From contig NZ_QZWI01000001.1 of assembly GCF_003614975.1 (NCBI RefSeq), positions 1,054,001 through 1,118,000 of the forward strand: 64,000 nt of DNA, in the 5' to 3' direction. Positions 9,801 through 17,017 of the stretch are shown one piece after another. Numbering within the stretch: the stretch's first letter is position 1; every line of letters begins with the position of its first letter. The position numbers and the translations under genes are program-made. The stretch comes from Rahnella bruchi (GTDB lineage: Bacteria; Pseudomonadota; Gammaproteobacteria; Enterobacterales; Enterobacteriaceae). The notes under the pieces are model-generated. The model did not search any database, was not told the DNA's origin, and was given only the letters and a program-made list of their open reading frames with translations.

Positions 9801-9886
9801 TGGGATTTGCCACCGTGCTGACGCTGCTCGTGCTGCCGGTAATTTACAACTGTTTTCATCGTGAAGGACAACGACACACACAATGA
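6821..9886 (+). CDS. RND-family efflux pump, inner-membrane subunit
   Basis: About 1,021 residues with the RND layout: one N-terminal membrane helix, a large periplasmic loop, a six-helix block, a second loop and a second helix block. In TM4 the proton-relay pair that is Asp-Asp in AcrB reads Asp-Asn (LVDNAIVVVEG). The TM10 Lys of AcrB is Arg here (LIRNGIVLVEE). These variants, and the opening NPTRVWLVILLLGVGGL, fit the TriC/MexK-like branch of the drug-exporting (HAE) RND proteins rather than AcrB itself. The ATG overlaps the adaptor stop (TGATG); a GTG one codon earlier is possible. The gene ends in an ATGA overlap with the acyltransferase gene. Substrate is unknown. Confidence 0.9.
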   Translation: MRINDSFINNPTRVWLVILLLGVGGLIALFNIGRLEDPAFTIKTAVVSVQYPGASSQQVEEEVTLPLENALQRLPYVDNISSISAVGLSQITVNIDSRYHSSELPQIWDELRRRVNDATLQFPPGVSPPFVNDDFGDVYGYFFSIYGDNFTNPELRKYADQLRRELVLVPGVGKVAIGGILPEQVYIEISRAKMAAYGVTLPRLADVLNRQNLVSDAGSMTVGSESIRLHPTGGFQNIDELNNVLISPAGSTHSIYLRDIAKVSQGVSDHPGNIYHANGRDALTIGVSYIPGVNVMNIGHAIEARMQQISADKPAGIQLKVFYDQAAEVKKSVDGFIINFLMALAIVVGVLLIFMGLRSGIIIAVSLALNVLGTLLIMYLFGIELQRISLGALIIALSMLVDNAIVVVEGVLISRQQGNPLMNAISHIIKRSALPLLGATVIAILAFAPIGLSQDSTGEYCKSLFQVLLISLMLSWVTALTLTPVLVKWAFANMKVAEKKPDEQADPYGGWIFRVYRRVLSALLVRQTITLVVLAALLAASVWGFGYVRQNFFPSSNTPIFFVDLWMPYGTDINHTARIAGEIEKEINHQEGVENTVTTVGQGGMRFILTYNGERQYSNYAQIMVRMDDQRKIAALTRRTEQHIRDHYPEVNASLKRIMFGPSGGSAIEVRIKGSDPDTLRHIASQVDKIILDDGAADGVRNDWQERSKMVRPVFSPYLGRELGVDRGDIDSALQMNFSGSTVGIFRDGSTLMPMVLRPPATERLDVDHMANIMVWSQTRQQFIPLSNVVSDFKVEWEDPLIMRRDRIRVLTVQTDPDPASGETSGDMLARIRPQVEALTLPHGYSIEWGGDAENSAEAQQGLFTTLPIGFLMMFIITVLMFSSVKNAIAIWLTVPLALIGVTFGFLLTGIPFGFMALIGLLSLSGMLIRNGIVLVEEIGQQKKEKNQTEAIIYAATSRLRPILLTAFTTVLGLAPLLLDVFFQSMAVVIMFGLGFATVLTLLVLPVIYNCFHREGQRHTQ

Positions 9887-10848
9887 ACACCACGGGACTG
9901 AATATTATTAAAACGCTGGGCTGTCTGACCGCCGTGACTTTTTTTACCGTTTATAATACTTACGATAATTACAATTATAACTACGACAGCATTCTGGCTT
10001 TTCTGACTTTTATTTCTACCATCGCCACGCCGTTGTTTTTTGTGGTCACCGGGTATATGGATGCCGGTTCCCAGCACACAACCGAATGGCAGATGAAGAA
10101 AATTCGCAGCATATTAACCCTCTTCATCTTCTGGTTTTCGATTTATTATTTATGGGGGCCTTACCAGAAAGGGTATCTTATCCAGCCGTGGTTTATCTTT
10201 TCGCTGGTCATTATTTACACCTTTCATCCTTTAGTGGAATGGCTGGCCAAAAGACGGGTTATTCTCGCAATACTGATTGCCGGCCTGCTGATTTTTTCGT
10301 TTGCGTATGACCTGCTGGCTATCTATTTGACTGAACATAAAACCTTTTCCACGCCCGCGCAGTTCCGCATCTGGACCTGGGTGCTTTATTATCTGACCGG
10401 TCAGCTGTTATATGACCCGGTGGTTTCTGCGCTGTACGGTCGCCCGCGGGTGGCGAAAGTCGCCGCCATCGCCATTCCGTTTGTGTATATTTTCACCTGG
10501 TTTTATGAAAAGCATTTCTTCTTTTCAATCTTCAACATTGCACGTAACAGCTTTATTCTGACCGGATCGCAAGTCTATATTCTGGTGGTATTGATCATTA
10601 TTGCAGCCAATGGCGTCAGACAGGACGCCACGCGGTTGCCGGTCAGCGAAATGGTCAGTTCGCTGGGGAAAACCATGACCGGCGTTTATATTCTGCACTA
10701 CACCTTTTTCAATTTATTAATCCAGTGGATCCCGATCAATTCCCTGACCGCGAAACTGTTCGTCATCCTGCTGACGTTTCTGCTTTCCGTGTTGTCTTCC
10801 ACACTGCTGCTGAAAAACAACATCACCAAAAAGCTGATTACGTTTTAG
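9883..10848 (+). CDS. Acyltransferase-3-like integral membrane protein
   Basis: A 321-residue, strongly hydrophobic protein with about ten predicted membrane segments. It resembles the acyltransferase 3 family (WecH/OafA-type O-acyltransferases) in length, in the LNIIKTLGCLTAVTFF opening and in the late GVYILHYTFF segment. The usual catalytic His of the first segment (R-x10-H) is not evident, so activity is uncertain. Its start overlaps the pump stop by four bases, which makes it the third gene of a translationally coupled adaptor-pump-acyltransferase operon. The stop overlaps by four bases with the end of the convergent XRE regulator gene. A role in modifying an envelope glycan or the exported compound is speculation. 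Confidence 0.7.
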   Translation: MNTTGLNIIKTLGCLTAVTFFTVYNTYDNYNYNYDSILAFLTFISTIATPLFFVVTGYMDAGSQHTTEWQMKKIRSILTLFIFWFSIYYLWGPYQKGYLIQPWFIFSLVIIYTFHPLVEWLAKRRVILAILIAGLLIFSFAYDLLAIYLTEHKTFSTPAQFRIWTWVLYYLTGQLLYDPVVSALYGRPRVAKVAAIAIPFVYIFTWFYEKHFFFSIFNIARNSFILTGSQVYILVVLIIIAANGVRQDATRLPVSEMVSSLGKTMTGVYILHYTFFNLLIQWIPINSLTAKLFVILLTFLLSVLSSTLLLKNNITKKLITF

Positions 10849-11393
10849 CTTTGCTCTGAGACCAGCACTGCCATGGTGTCCGGTTCCAGCGCGCGGAAGA
10901 TGTGTTCCACGTCGGCAGGATAGGAAATATAATCGCCGGCGTTCAGTTCGACCGGTGAATCCACCAGCCCGACAAGGGCGCGCCCCTGCGTGATAATAAT
11001 GTGCTCGACCGATCCCTGCGGATGCGGGCTGGAAACACGGTCAGCCCCTGGTTGCGTGGTCAGCAGATAAATATCCCGGCGCGAACCCGGCGGGCAGGTT
11101 GCCAGTAAAACCGCTTTATAATCAGCTAGTTCAGCCACCACTGCTGGGCCTTCACCCCGGCGGATTACCTGCATTTTGTTCACTTCCGGCTCCATCAGGC
11201 GCGCGAAAGGAATATTGAGCGCCACGCACAGCGCCCACAGAGTTTCCAGACTCGGATTGCCGTTACCGGCCTCCAGTTGCGAGAGCGTCGATTTGGCAAT
11301 CCCCGCACGGCGGGCCACTTCTGCCAGTGATATTCCTGCCCGCTGACGTTCACGAACCAGACCTTTAGAGATAACGCTGATGGGTTGCGACAT
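10845..11393 (-). CDS. XRE-family regulator with C-terminal cupin
   Basis: 182 residues. An XRE helix-turn-helix fills roughly residues 10-65 (RERQRAGISLAEVARRAG, then STLSQLEAGNGNPSLETL). A small cupin sensor domain follows, with HPQGSVEHIIITQGRA and LNAGDYISYPADVEHIF. This two-domain type commonly controls a neighbouring transporter in response to a small ligand. ATG at 11393 is chosen over longer in-frame starts because the domain begins there and AGGCAGGA precedes it. The longer reading would run through the divergent promoter and into azlC. The operator-like repeats between the two genes suggest autoregulation and control of azlCD (inference). Confidence 0.88.
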   Translation of the reverse strand: MSQPISVISKGLVRERQRAGISLAEVARRAGIAKSTLSQLEAGNGNPSLETLWALCVALNIPFARLMEPEVNKMQVIRRGEGPAVVAELADYKAVLLATCPPGSRRDIYLLTTQPGADRVSSPHPQGSVEHIIITQGRALVGLVDSPVELNAGDYISYPADVEHIFRALEPDTMAVLVSEQS

Positions 11394-11410
11394 GATCCTG
11401 CCTGTTTTAT

Positions 11411-11479
11411 ATAACGAACGATCGTTCGACTTGAAGAACGATTCAGATGCGTTCATTATAATGGGAAATCGTTCGTTAT
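11411..11479. promoter_or_regulatory. Operator cluster between the XRE regulator and azlCD
   Basis: The 97-bp divergent gap contains ATAACGAACGAT at 11411-11422 and its exact inverse ATCGTTCGTTAT at 11468-11479. A perfect palindrome CGAACGATCGTTCG lies at 11415-11428, and another GAACGATT half-site at 11436-11443. The repeated GAACGAT unit is the natural candidate site for the flanking XRE protein. A TATAAT-like element at 11457-11462 lies between the outer sites. Confidence 0.6.
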
Positions 11480-11490
11480 GGGATTGAATT

Positions 11491-12159
11491 ATGTCTGCGC
11501 GTTTCTTTTCACCGCTGGGAAGTGATGTGGTGAAAGCTATCTTTCTGGTCTGCCTGGCTGATGGTCTGGTGGGGATTTCATACGGTTCACTGGCGGTTGC
11601 GGGCGGTTTTCCGCTGTGGGTGCCGCTGATGCTCTCCTTGCTGGTTCTGGCCGGTGCGTCAGAGTTTTTATTCATCGCCATCGTCGGTGGCGGAGGCAGC
11701 CCTTTCGCTGCGGCAGCCGCCGGAATACTGGTGAATGCACGTCATTTACCGTTCGGAATTGCGGTGAAAGATCTGGTCGGCAGTAAAGCCATGAGCTGGC
11801 TCGGTTGCCATATCATGAATGACGAAAGCGTGGTGTTTGGCATCTCTCAGCCCACGCATGAAAAACGCAAAATTGCCTACTGGTTATGCGGCGTGGGCAT
11901 TGCGCTGTTCTGGCCGGTCAGCGTGATTGCCGGTGCATACATAGGTCAGTTCATTCCGGATATCAAAGCCATCGGCCTCGATGCGGTGTTCCCTGCCATT
12001 CTGCTGGCACTGATTTTCCCGGCATTGCGCAGCCGCCGGACGCGGATCCCCGCCTCATGCGGCGCACTGATTTCAGTTGCCGCCGTACCCTTTGTGCCTG
12101 CCGGTATGCCGGTGCTGTTTTCCCTGCTCGGATTGCTGGCGTGGAGGAACCGGAAATGA
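11491..12159 (+). CDS. azlC: AzlC-family branched-chain amino acid exporter, large subunit
   Basis: 222 residues with several hydrophobic segments and the family's early GISYGSLAVAGGFPLW and LVLAGASEFLFIAI stretches, followed by GILVNARHLPFGIAV. AzlC and AzlD together export branched-chain amino acids and some analogues (family knowledge: B. subtilis AzlCD, E. coli YgaZH). The stop overlaps the azlD start by four bases, so the two are coupled. The gene is divergent from an XRE/cupin regulator that probably controls it. The exact substrate cannot be read from the sequence. Confidence 0.88.
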   Translation: MSARFFSPLGSDVVKAIFLVCLADGLVGISYGSLAVAGGFPLWVPLMLSLLVLAGASEFLFIAIVGGGGSPFAAAAAGILVNARHLPFGIAVKDLVGSKAMSWLGCHIMNDESVVFGISQPTHEKRKIAYWLCGVGIALFWPVSVIAGAYIGQFIPDIKAIGLDAVFPAILLALIFPALRSRRTRIPASCGALISVAAVPFVPAGMPVLFSLLGLLAWRNRK

Positions 12160-12479
12160 CGTCACACAGTCTGATTATTGCCGGTATTGCGGTGCTCGCT
12201 GCCGGAACGTTTCTGATGCGCGTAGCCGGTTACCGGCTGGGCTCCCGCCTTAATTTCTCCCCGGCAACGCAAACAATGCTTTCCGATTCAGCTACCACAT
12301 TACTGCTGGCTGTTGCGGCCACATCGGCGCTGTTTGAAGGCCCGCATTTTGGCGGATTCGCACGGGTTATTGGCGTCGGTGCGGCGCTGTTTTTAGCATG
12401 GCGTAAAGCGCCGCTGATTGTGGTTATTATTGCGGCAGCCGTTGTTACGGCGCTGATGCGCTGGCTGGGTATTCACTAA
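12156..12479 (+). CDS. azlD: AzlD-family branched-chain amino acid transporter, small subunit
   Basis: 107 residues with about four hydrophobic segments, typical of AzlD/YgaH (MRVAGYRLGSRL near the start, then FLAWRKAPLIVVIIAAA). It is the obligate partner of AzlC. ATG at 12156 overlaps the azlC stop (ATGA); longer in-frame readings would only overlap azlC and are rejected. A strong terminator follows eight bases after the stop. Confidence 0.88.
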   Translation: MTSHSLIIAGIAVLAAGTFLMRVAGYRLGSRLNFSPATQTMLSDSATTLLLAVAATSALFEGPHFGGFARVIGVGAALFLAWRKAPLIVVIIAAAVVTALMRWLGIH

Positions 12480-12486
12480 CAGAAAC

Positions 12487-12518
12487 AAAAATGGCTCCTG
12501 AGAAGGAGCCATTTTTTT
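12487..12518 (+). terminator. Bidirectional terminator between azlD and plaP
   Basis: AAAAATGGCTCCT, a GAGA loop and AGGAGCCATTTTT form a perfect 13-bp stem with A- and T-runs on either side. It can serve azlCD on the plus strand and plaP on the minus strand, as the two are convergent. Confidence 0.92.
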
Positions 12519-12549
12519 AAAGCGGGCGTGTTTTTAATACCAGCGGTAA

Positions 12550-13911
12550 TTACGCCACGTCTTCGTATTGTGGTACCGGATTGCGGAAACTTTTGGTCAT
12601 ACAGGCCAGGTAGATAAAGCCGATTGAGCCCCAGATAAGCCCCAGCACCATCGAACCTTCTTCCAGATTGACCCACAACGCGCCGACCGTCAGCGCACCA
12701 CACAATGGCAGCAGCAGATACTGGATATGGTCCAGCACAGTTTTGTTGCGTTTCTCGCGGATCCAGAACTGCGAAATCACCGACAAATTCACGAACGTAA
12801 ACGCCACCAGCGCACCGAAGTTAATCAGCGCCGTCGCGGTGACCAGATCGAAGTTAATCGCCAGTAAAGCAATCGCGCCAACCAGCAGCACGTTGAAAGA
12901 CGGCGTGCGCCATTTCGGATGGATATAACCGAAGAAGCGTTTCGGGAATACGCCGTCGCGCCCCATCACATACATCAGGCGGGAAACGCCCGCGTGCGCC
13001 GCCATACCGGAAGCCAGCACGGTGATGCTGGAGAAAATCAGCGCGCCAAACTGGAACGCCCTGCCCGCCACCTGCAACATGATTTCCGGCTGTGAAGCGT
13101 CCGGGTTTCTAAAGCTGGAGATATCCGGGAAATAGAGTTGCAGGAAATATGTCGCCGCAATGAATATCACGCCGCCAATTAATGCCGTCAGGAATATGGC
13201 CCGCGGGATCACACGCTCTGCATTTTTGGTTTCTTCCGACAAGTTACTGATGCCATCAAAACCGGTAAAGGAGAAACACAAAATGGTCGCACCGGTAATC
13301 ATCGGCACGGTATGCGCGTTCTCACCCCAGAAAGGTTTGGTGCTGGCGAGCGTACCGTAGCCGGTGCCGTGATCAACGCCATAAATCACCATGCCGGTGA
13401 TCACTGTGATCAGCACAATCTGTAAGATCACCACCAGGGTATTAATGTTGGCGACGGTTTTAATGCTGCGAAGATTCGACAGCGTCATAAATCCGACCAG
13501 CACGACCACAAATATCCACGAGGGCACCGACGGCACCAGCGCTTCAAAATAGATTTTTGCCAGCAGGATGTTAATCATCGGCGCGAATAGGTAATCGAGC
13601 AGCGAAGACCAGCCGACCATAAAGCCGACTACCGGATGAATCGCTTTTTGTGCGTAAGTATAAGCCGAGCCCGCAGAAGGATAGCGGCGCACCAGCTTGC
13701 CGTAGCTCAGCGCGGTAAACAGAACGGCGATCAGCGCAAACGCATACGCCGTCGGCACATGGCCGTCAGTCAGGCCGGAGACAATACCGAACGTATCGAA
13801 CAGTGTCATGGGTTGCATATAGGCCAGGCCTATCATGACAACCGGAATCAGCGTAAGAGTTTTACGCAATTCCACGCGGGAGGCGGTACCCGTAACGACG
13901 TTATCCGACAT
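12550..13911 (-). CDS. plaP: Putrescine importer PlaP (YeeF), APC family
   Basis: 453 residues of the APC superfamily with about twelve membrane segments. From memory of E. coli PlaP it matches almost throughout, for example [20 protein letters not shown], the run after [14 protein letters not shown]-type sequence, and the end [13 protein letters not shown]. PlaP is the low-affinity, proton-driven putrescine importer. It is closer to PlaP than to PuuP, which lacks the PQYEDVA tail. No puu genes are nearby. The gene is single, with a long upstream region and the shared terminator downstream. Confidence 0.93.
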   Translation of the reverse strand: MSDNVVTGTASRVELRKTLTLIPVVMIGLAYMQPMTLFDTFGIVSGLTDGHVPTAYAFALIAVLFTALSYGKLVRRYPSAGSAYTYAQKAIHPVVGFMVGWSSLLDYLFAPMINILLAKIYFEALVPSVPSWIFVVVLVGFMTLSNLRSIKTVANINTLVVILQIVLITVITGMVIYGVDHGTGYGTLASTKPFWGENAHTVPMITGATILCFSFTGFDGISNLSEETKNAERVIPRAIFLTALIGGVIFIAATYFLQLYFPDISSFRNPDASQPEIMLQVAGRAFQFGALIFSSITVLASGMAAHAGVSRLMYVMGRDGVFPKRFFGYIHPKWRTPSFNVLLVGAIALLAINFDLVTATALINFGALVAFTFVNLSVISQFWIREKRNKTVLDHIQYLLLPLCGALTVGALWVNLEEGSMVLGLIWGSIGFIYLACMTKSFRNPVPQYEDVA

Positions 13912-14491
13912 GATGTGTCATTCCCATGTTGGAAAACGCGGCATAGTGAGAGTGCTGCACCATTAATGTTTCCTTGCGACAAGACTGTCGGTATCTGAAA
14001 GTAAATATCTATCCGGTACTAAGCCCGGCCTCTGTTTTTGAATGTTTTCTTGTGCGAAGGATGTCTTCGCCAATGAAGAAGTAACGGTTAATCCCGATTT
14101 GCGGGGCGCATATTTTGCCCTATTACGTAATGAAATGACAAGGCAAGGAAGAATAAACATAGGCATTAAATAAAATAACCAGCAAAACTGGCACGTATTG
14201 TCAAAGCGGGTTTCAGGGAGTTTTAATAATTGTTCTCATCATGTAAAACAAACATGAATTACCGGTTATTGGCGTTATTAATAATCGAATTCAAGCGTCT
14301 GAATATAACCTTGAGGCTTCTTATTTAACATTCAGACCATTCCCCGATCGATTCCTTTCCAATGACCTTCCTCGGTGGGCACTCATGGGCAAAATCCGAA
14401 AAATCCGCCCTCGGAAGCCTTTTTCGATCAGACTGTTTACAAACGCCTGATGAGTGGGAAGAATGAAGATTATTTGCTCATAAAATAAGAA
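13912..14491. other. Intergenic region between plaP and the diguanylate cyclase gene
   Basis: A 580-bp divergent gap without a supported gene. A frame of 67 codons at 13963-14166 on the minus strand has no family resemblance or ribosome binding site and is rejected. A short hairpin CCAG-CAAAA-CTGG lies near 14180-14192. The region should hold the promoters of plaP (minus) and the GGDEF gene (plus), but no strong sigma-70 match stands out. Confidence 0.5.
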
Positions 14492-15460
14492 ATGTCTGAT
14501 TCCTCACTGAAACAACAACTCCAGAACCTGAAAAAGCATAATGCCCGCCTGAAACGTATTGCACATGATGCGCGAAACAAGCTCAGTGCCGCTTTGGATG
14601 GAACCGGTTTGTGCCTGTGGCAGCTCGACGTGCCCAGCGGGAAACTGGTGATTTTCAACCGCCGGTGGGGATCGATGCTTGGCTATCAGCCAAAAGAGCT
14701 GAGTGCGCGTTTTGAAGTCTGGCGTGAGCATTTACACCCTGATGATAAAGAAGATGTATTGTCTGCGTTCTACAACCACCTGGAAGGCAAAACGCCGTTT
14801 TATGAGGCTTTGCACCGGATGCAGGCGAAAAATGGCACCATTACCTGGGTGCTCGATCGTGGTCGCGTGACTGAATGGGACGACGCCGGACGCCCGCTTA
14901 AAGTGACCGGTACGCACATCGACATGACCAAAGAGAAGAATTACGAGCAGCAACTGGCGACGCTGGCGAATCACGATCCGCTGACCGGTCTGGCTAACCG
15001 CCATGCGCTGCAACATCAGTTCACACAGCTTAAAAATGCCGGACCGTTATGCATCGCGTTTATCGATCTGGATAATTTTAAGCATGTGAATGACACACTC
15101 GGGCATCGAAGCGGCGATGAAGTGCTGATGCGCCTGAGCCAGCGTTTTAAGGAAGCCTGCCCGCCGGGCGTGATCCCAGGACGGCTGGGTGGTGATGAAT
15201 TCATTCTGCTGATGCCTTATCCGCTGATGCATCCGCGGGTAAAACGCGTCGCACAGGCCTGTCTGAATGCCGCGATGATCCCGTTTGAACTCGATAACGG
15301 TAATGCCCAAATCGGGGCATCTATCGGCATTGACGAAGTGACCGGCGGCAGTGATTTCAGCGAAGCACTGCTGCTCGCTGACCGCGCAATGTACGCGATA
15401 AAACATCATGGCAAAAATGGCGTAATGCTTGGGACGCAAAACGTCCGGCTGCTGGCGTGA
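14492..15460 (+). CDS. PAS-GGDEF diguanylate cyclase
   Basis: 322 residues, soluble. It has a short N-terminal coil, a PAS domain around residues 30-150 (LDGTGLCLWQLDVPSGKL, GYQPKELSARFEVW, then a PAC-like end GTHIDMTKEKNYEQQL), and a GGDEF domain from DHDPLTGL-type sequence at about 160. The active motif is intact (GGDEF at 233-237), with FIDLDNFKHVND and the late DRAMYAIKHHGKNG. The residues before GGDEF read PPGVIPGRL, so the RxxD inhibitory site is absent and product inhibition may be weak. It should make c-di-GMP in response to an unknown PAS signal. It stands alone, with no phosphodiesterase adjacent. Confidence 0.9.
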   Translation: MSDSSLKQQLQNLKKHNARLKRIAHDARNKLSAALDGTGLCLWQLDVPSGKLVIFNRRWGSMLGYQPKELSARFEVWREHLHPDDKEDVLSAFYNHLEGKTPFYEALHRMQAKNGTITWVLDRGRVTEWDDAGRPLKVTGTHIDMTKEKNYEQQLATLANHDPLTGLANRHALQHQFTQLKNAGPLCIAFIDLDNFKHVNDTLGHRSGDEVLMRLSQRFKEACPPGVIPGRLGGDEFILLMPYPLMHPRVKRVAQACLNAAMIPFELDNGNAQIGASIGIDEVTGGSDFSEALLLADRAMYAIKHHGKNGVMLGTQNVRLLA

Positions 15461-15564
15461 TCCCGCCATGATGAAAGTCATTCACTTTTGTTGTTCAAAG
15501 TTTGTGCTATAAATTTTGCATAAGAAAAAAATAATGTGAGCTTTCTTTCGCGCAGCAATGATTT

Positions 15565-16392
15565 ATGGGGTGGAACGTGTCTCTTTCTATTTCTGAATGG
15601 ACGATGGCTAACGACATTGAGTGCTCGCATCTGACCGCGAGTAATTCTTCATTTCCGCGCCATACTCACGACGAATACGTCATCAGTGCCAATCTGACCG
15701 GCACAGAAGAAATCTGGCTGCACGGCAAAACTGAACTGGTGCGCGGCGGCGAAATCACGATTTATAATCCGGCCACCATTCAGTCCTCAGTATTTGGCGA
15801 CGATAAAGTCGAATTCCTCAGCGTGCATATTCCTCAGTCTTTACTGCGTCAGGTTTCGGTCGATCACAATCTGCGTTCCGACCACTGCGCGCCGGTGCTC
15901 AAAGAAGGTGTACTGAATAATCCGGCGCTGTTTTCCGCGCTGTGCCATTACAAACGCACGCTCAACGACGACGATCAGGAACAAAATTTACTGTGGCTGC
16001 TCGGCGCGCTGCTGGAAGAACCGGCCAGAGAACAGGAACAGTCGCTGCGCCCTGTCCAGCTTGCTCTCGATTTTATGCGGGACCACCTGACGCGAAAAAT
16101 CCATCTCGATACGCTGGCTCAGGTCAGCGGGCTGAGTAAGTTCCATTTTGTCCGCCTGTTTCGCCAGCACATCGGCATGCCGCCGCTGCAATACCACATG
16201 CAGTTACGTTTACTGGAAGCCCGCAATCAGCTGCGCAAAAACGACAATGCCCTGGACGTGGCGATCCGCCTCGGGTTTTACGATCAGAGCCACTTCATTA
16301 ATACGTTCCGCAAGATGATGGGGATCACTCCCCATCTCTATTCGCTGTCACTCAATGCCTCGCAGCAAATGAGTCAAGCGCTTACACGATAA
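15565..16392 (+). CDS. AraC-family transcriptional regulator
   Basis: 275 residues. The N-terminal half is a cupin-like AraC ligand domain with the typical PRHTHDEYVISANLTG motif. The C-terminal 100 residues contain both helix-turn-helix units: LDTLAQVSGLSKFHFVRLFR, then the second unit with DVAIRLGFYDQSHFINTFRK. The 3' end overlaps by 11 bp the end of the convergent LysE-type exporter gene. This arrangement recurs in AraC/LysE pairs where the regulator controls the exporter, so the leftward operon is the likely target (inference). ATG at 15565 has only a weak ribosome binding site; the in-frame ATG at 15604 is possible. Confidence 0.88.
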   Translation: MGWNVSLSISEWTMANDIECSHLTASNSSFPRHTHDEYVISANLTGTEEIWLHGKTELVRGGEITIYNPATIQSSVFGDDKVEFLSVHIPQSLLRQVSVDHNLRSDHCAPVLKEGVLNNPALFSALCHYKRTLNDDDQEQNLLWLLGALLEEPAREQEQSLRPVQLALDFMRDHLTRKIHLDTLAQVSGLSKFHFVRLFRQHIGMPPLQYHMQLRLLEARNQLRKNDNALDVAIRLGFYDQSHFINTFRKMMGITPHLYSLSLNASQQMSQALTR

Positions 16393-17017
16393 ACTCGTGA
16401 TAACCGGTGATCACCACATACAGCGCGAAGTAAGAGAAAATCACCGCAGAGGCCATGTAAGAATACCGGAGCATTTTGGTGCCGAGCATTTTTCCGCCCA
16501 GACTGCCGACCGAGCAAATCACCATCGTCCAGAACACGCCTGCGATGAAAAAGCCACTCAGAAACCACGACGCATCTGCCGTCCCGCCGTGTCCCATACG
16601 GGAAATCAACGCCCCGCCGACGGCGGCAAACCACAGAATTGCCGTCGGAGAGGACATCGCCAGAACGATGCCGCGTCCGAAATTACGCAACACCGATCGT
16701 TGCTGAACATTGTCCCCCGCATTCAGGTCTTCCGCCGGGGCCAGCGCAGCGCGGATCATTTTGTAGGTAAACCACATCAGCATCAGCGAGCCACCGACCC
16801 ACAGCACCCAGCGCACGCTCTGGTATTGCAGCAAAATCGTCATCCCTGCCAGCGCCAGCACGGCGTAAATCAAATCGCCGATACAGGTACCGATTCCCAG
16901 CCAAAATCCGTGAAAATAGCCGCGTTGCATCGCCAGCGTCATCATGGCGATATTGGCAATCCCTATGTCCAGGCACAGCGACAGGCTGAGCAAAAATCCA
17001 TTTGAAAACGGCATCAT
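16382..17017 (-). CDS. LysE/RhtB-family amino acid exporter
   Basis: 211 residues with about six hydrophobic segments. The family pattern is present: the LSLCLDIGIANIAMMTLAMQ stretch (where many LysE/RhtB members have PGP), GIGTCIGDLIYAVLALAG, and the late SPTAILWFAAVGGAL. The usual PGP motif is replaced by DIG, which sets it apart from typical RhtB proteins. Family members export amino acids or related small molecules. Its start overlaps the stop of the 430-residue gene (ATGA), so the two are made from one message. The structured leader upstream of that gene would govern both. Substrate is unknown. Confidence 0.85.
   Translation of the reverse strand: MMPFSNGFLLSLSLCLDIGIANIAMMTLAMQRGYFHGFWLGIGTCIGDLIYAVLALAGMTILLQYQSVRWVLWVGGSLMLMWFTYKMIRAALAPAEDLNAGDNVQQRSVLRNFGRGIVLAMSSPTAILWFAAVGGALISRMGHGGTADASWFLSGFFIAGVFWTMVICSVGSLGGKMLGTKMLRYSYMASAVIFSYFALYVVITGYHEFIV

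Noticed and set aside
11394-11681. Long N-terminal extension of the XRE regulator
   Set aside because: It runs through the divergent promoter and antisense to azlC; the domain starts at the ATG at 11393 with a ribosome binding site.
13963-14166. 67-codon frame on the minus strand upstream of plaP
   Set aside because: No ribosome binding site, no family resemblance, and it lies in the plaP/GGDEF divergent control region.
14330-14440. c-di-GMP riboswitch upstream of the GGDEF gene
   Set aside because: Some GGGCA-like pieces are present, but the conserved GEMM core and paired stems could not be drawn.
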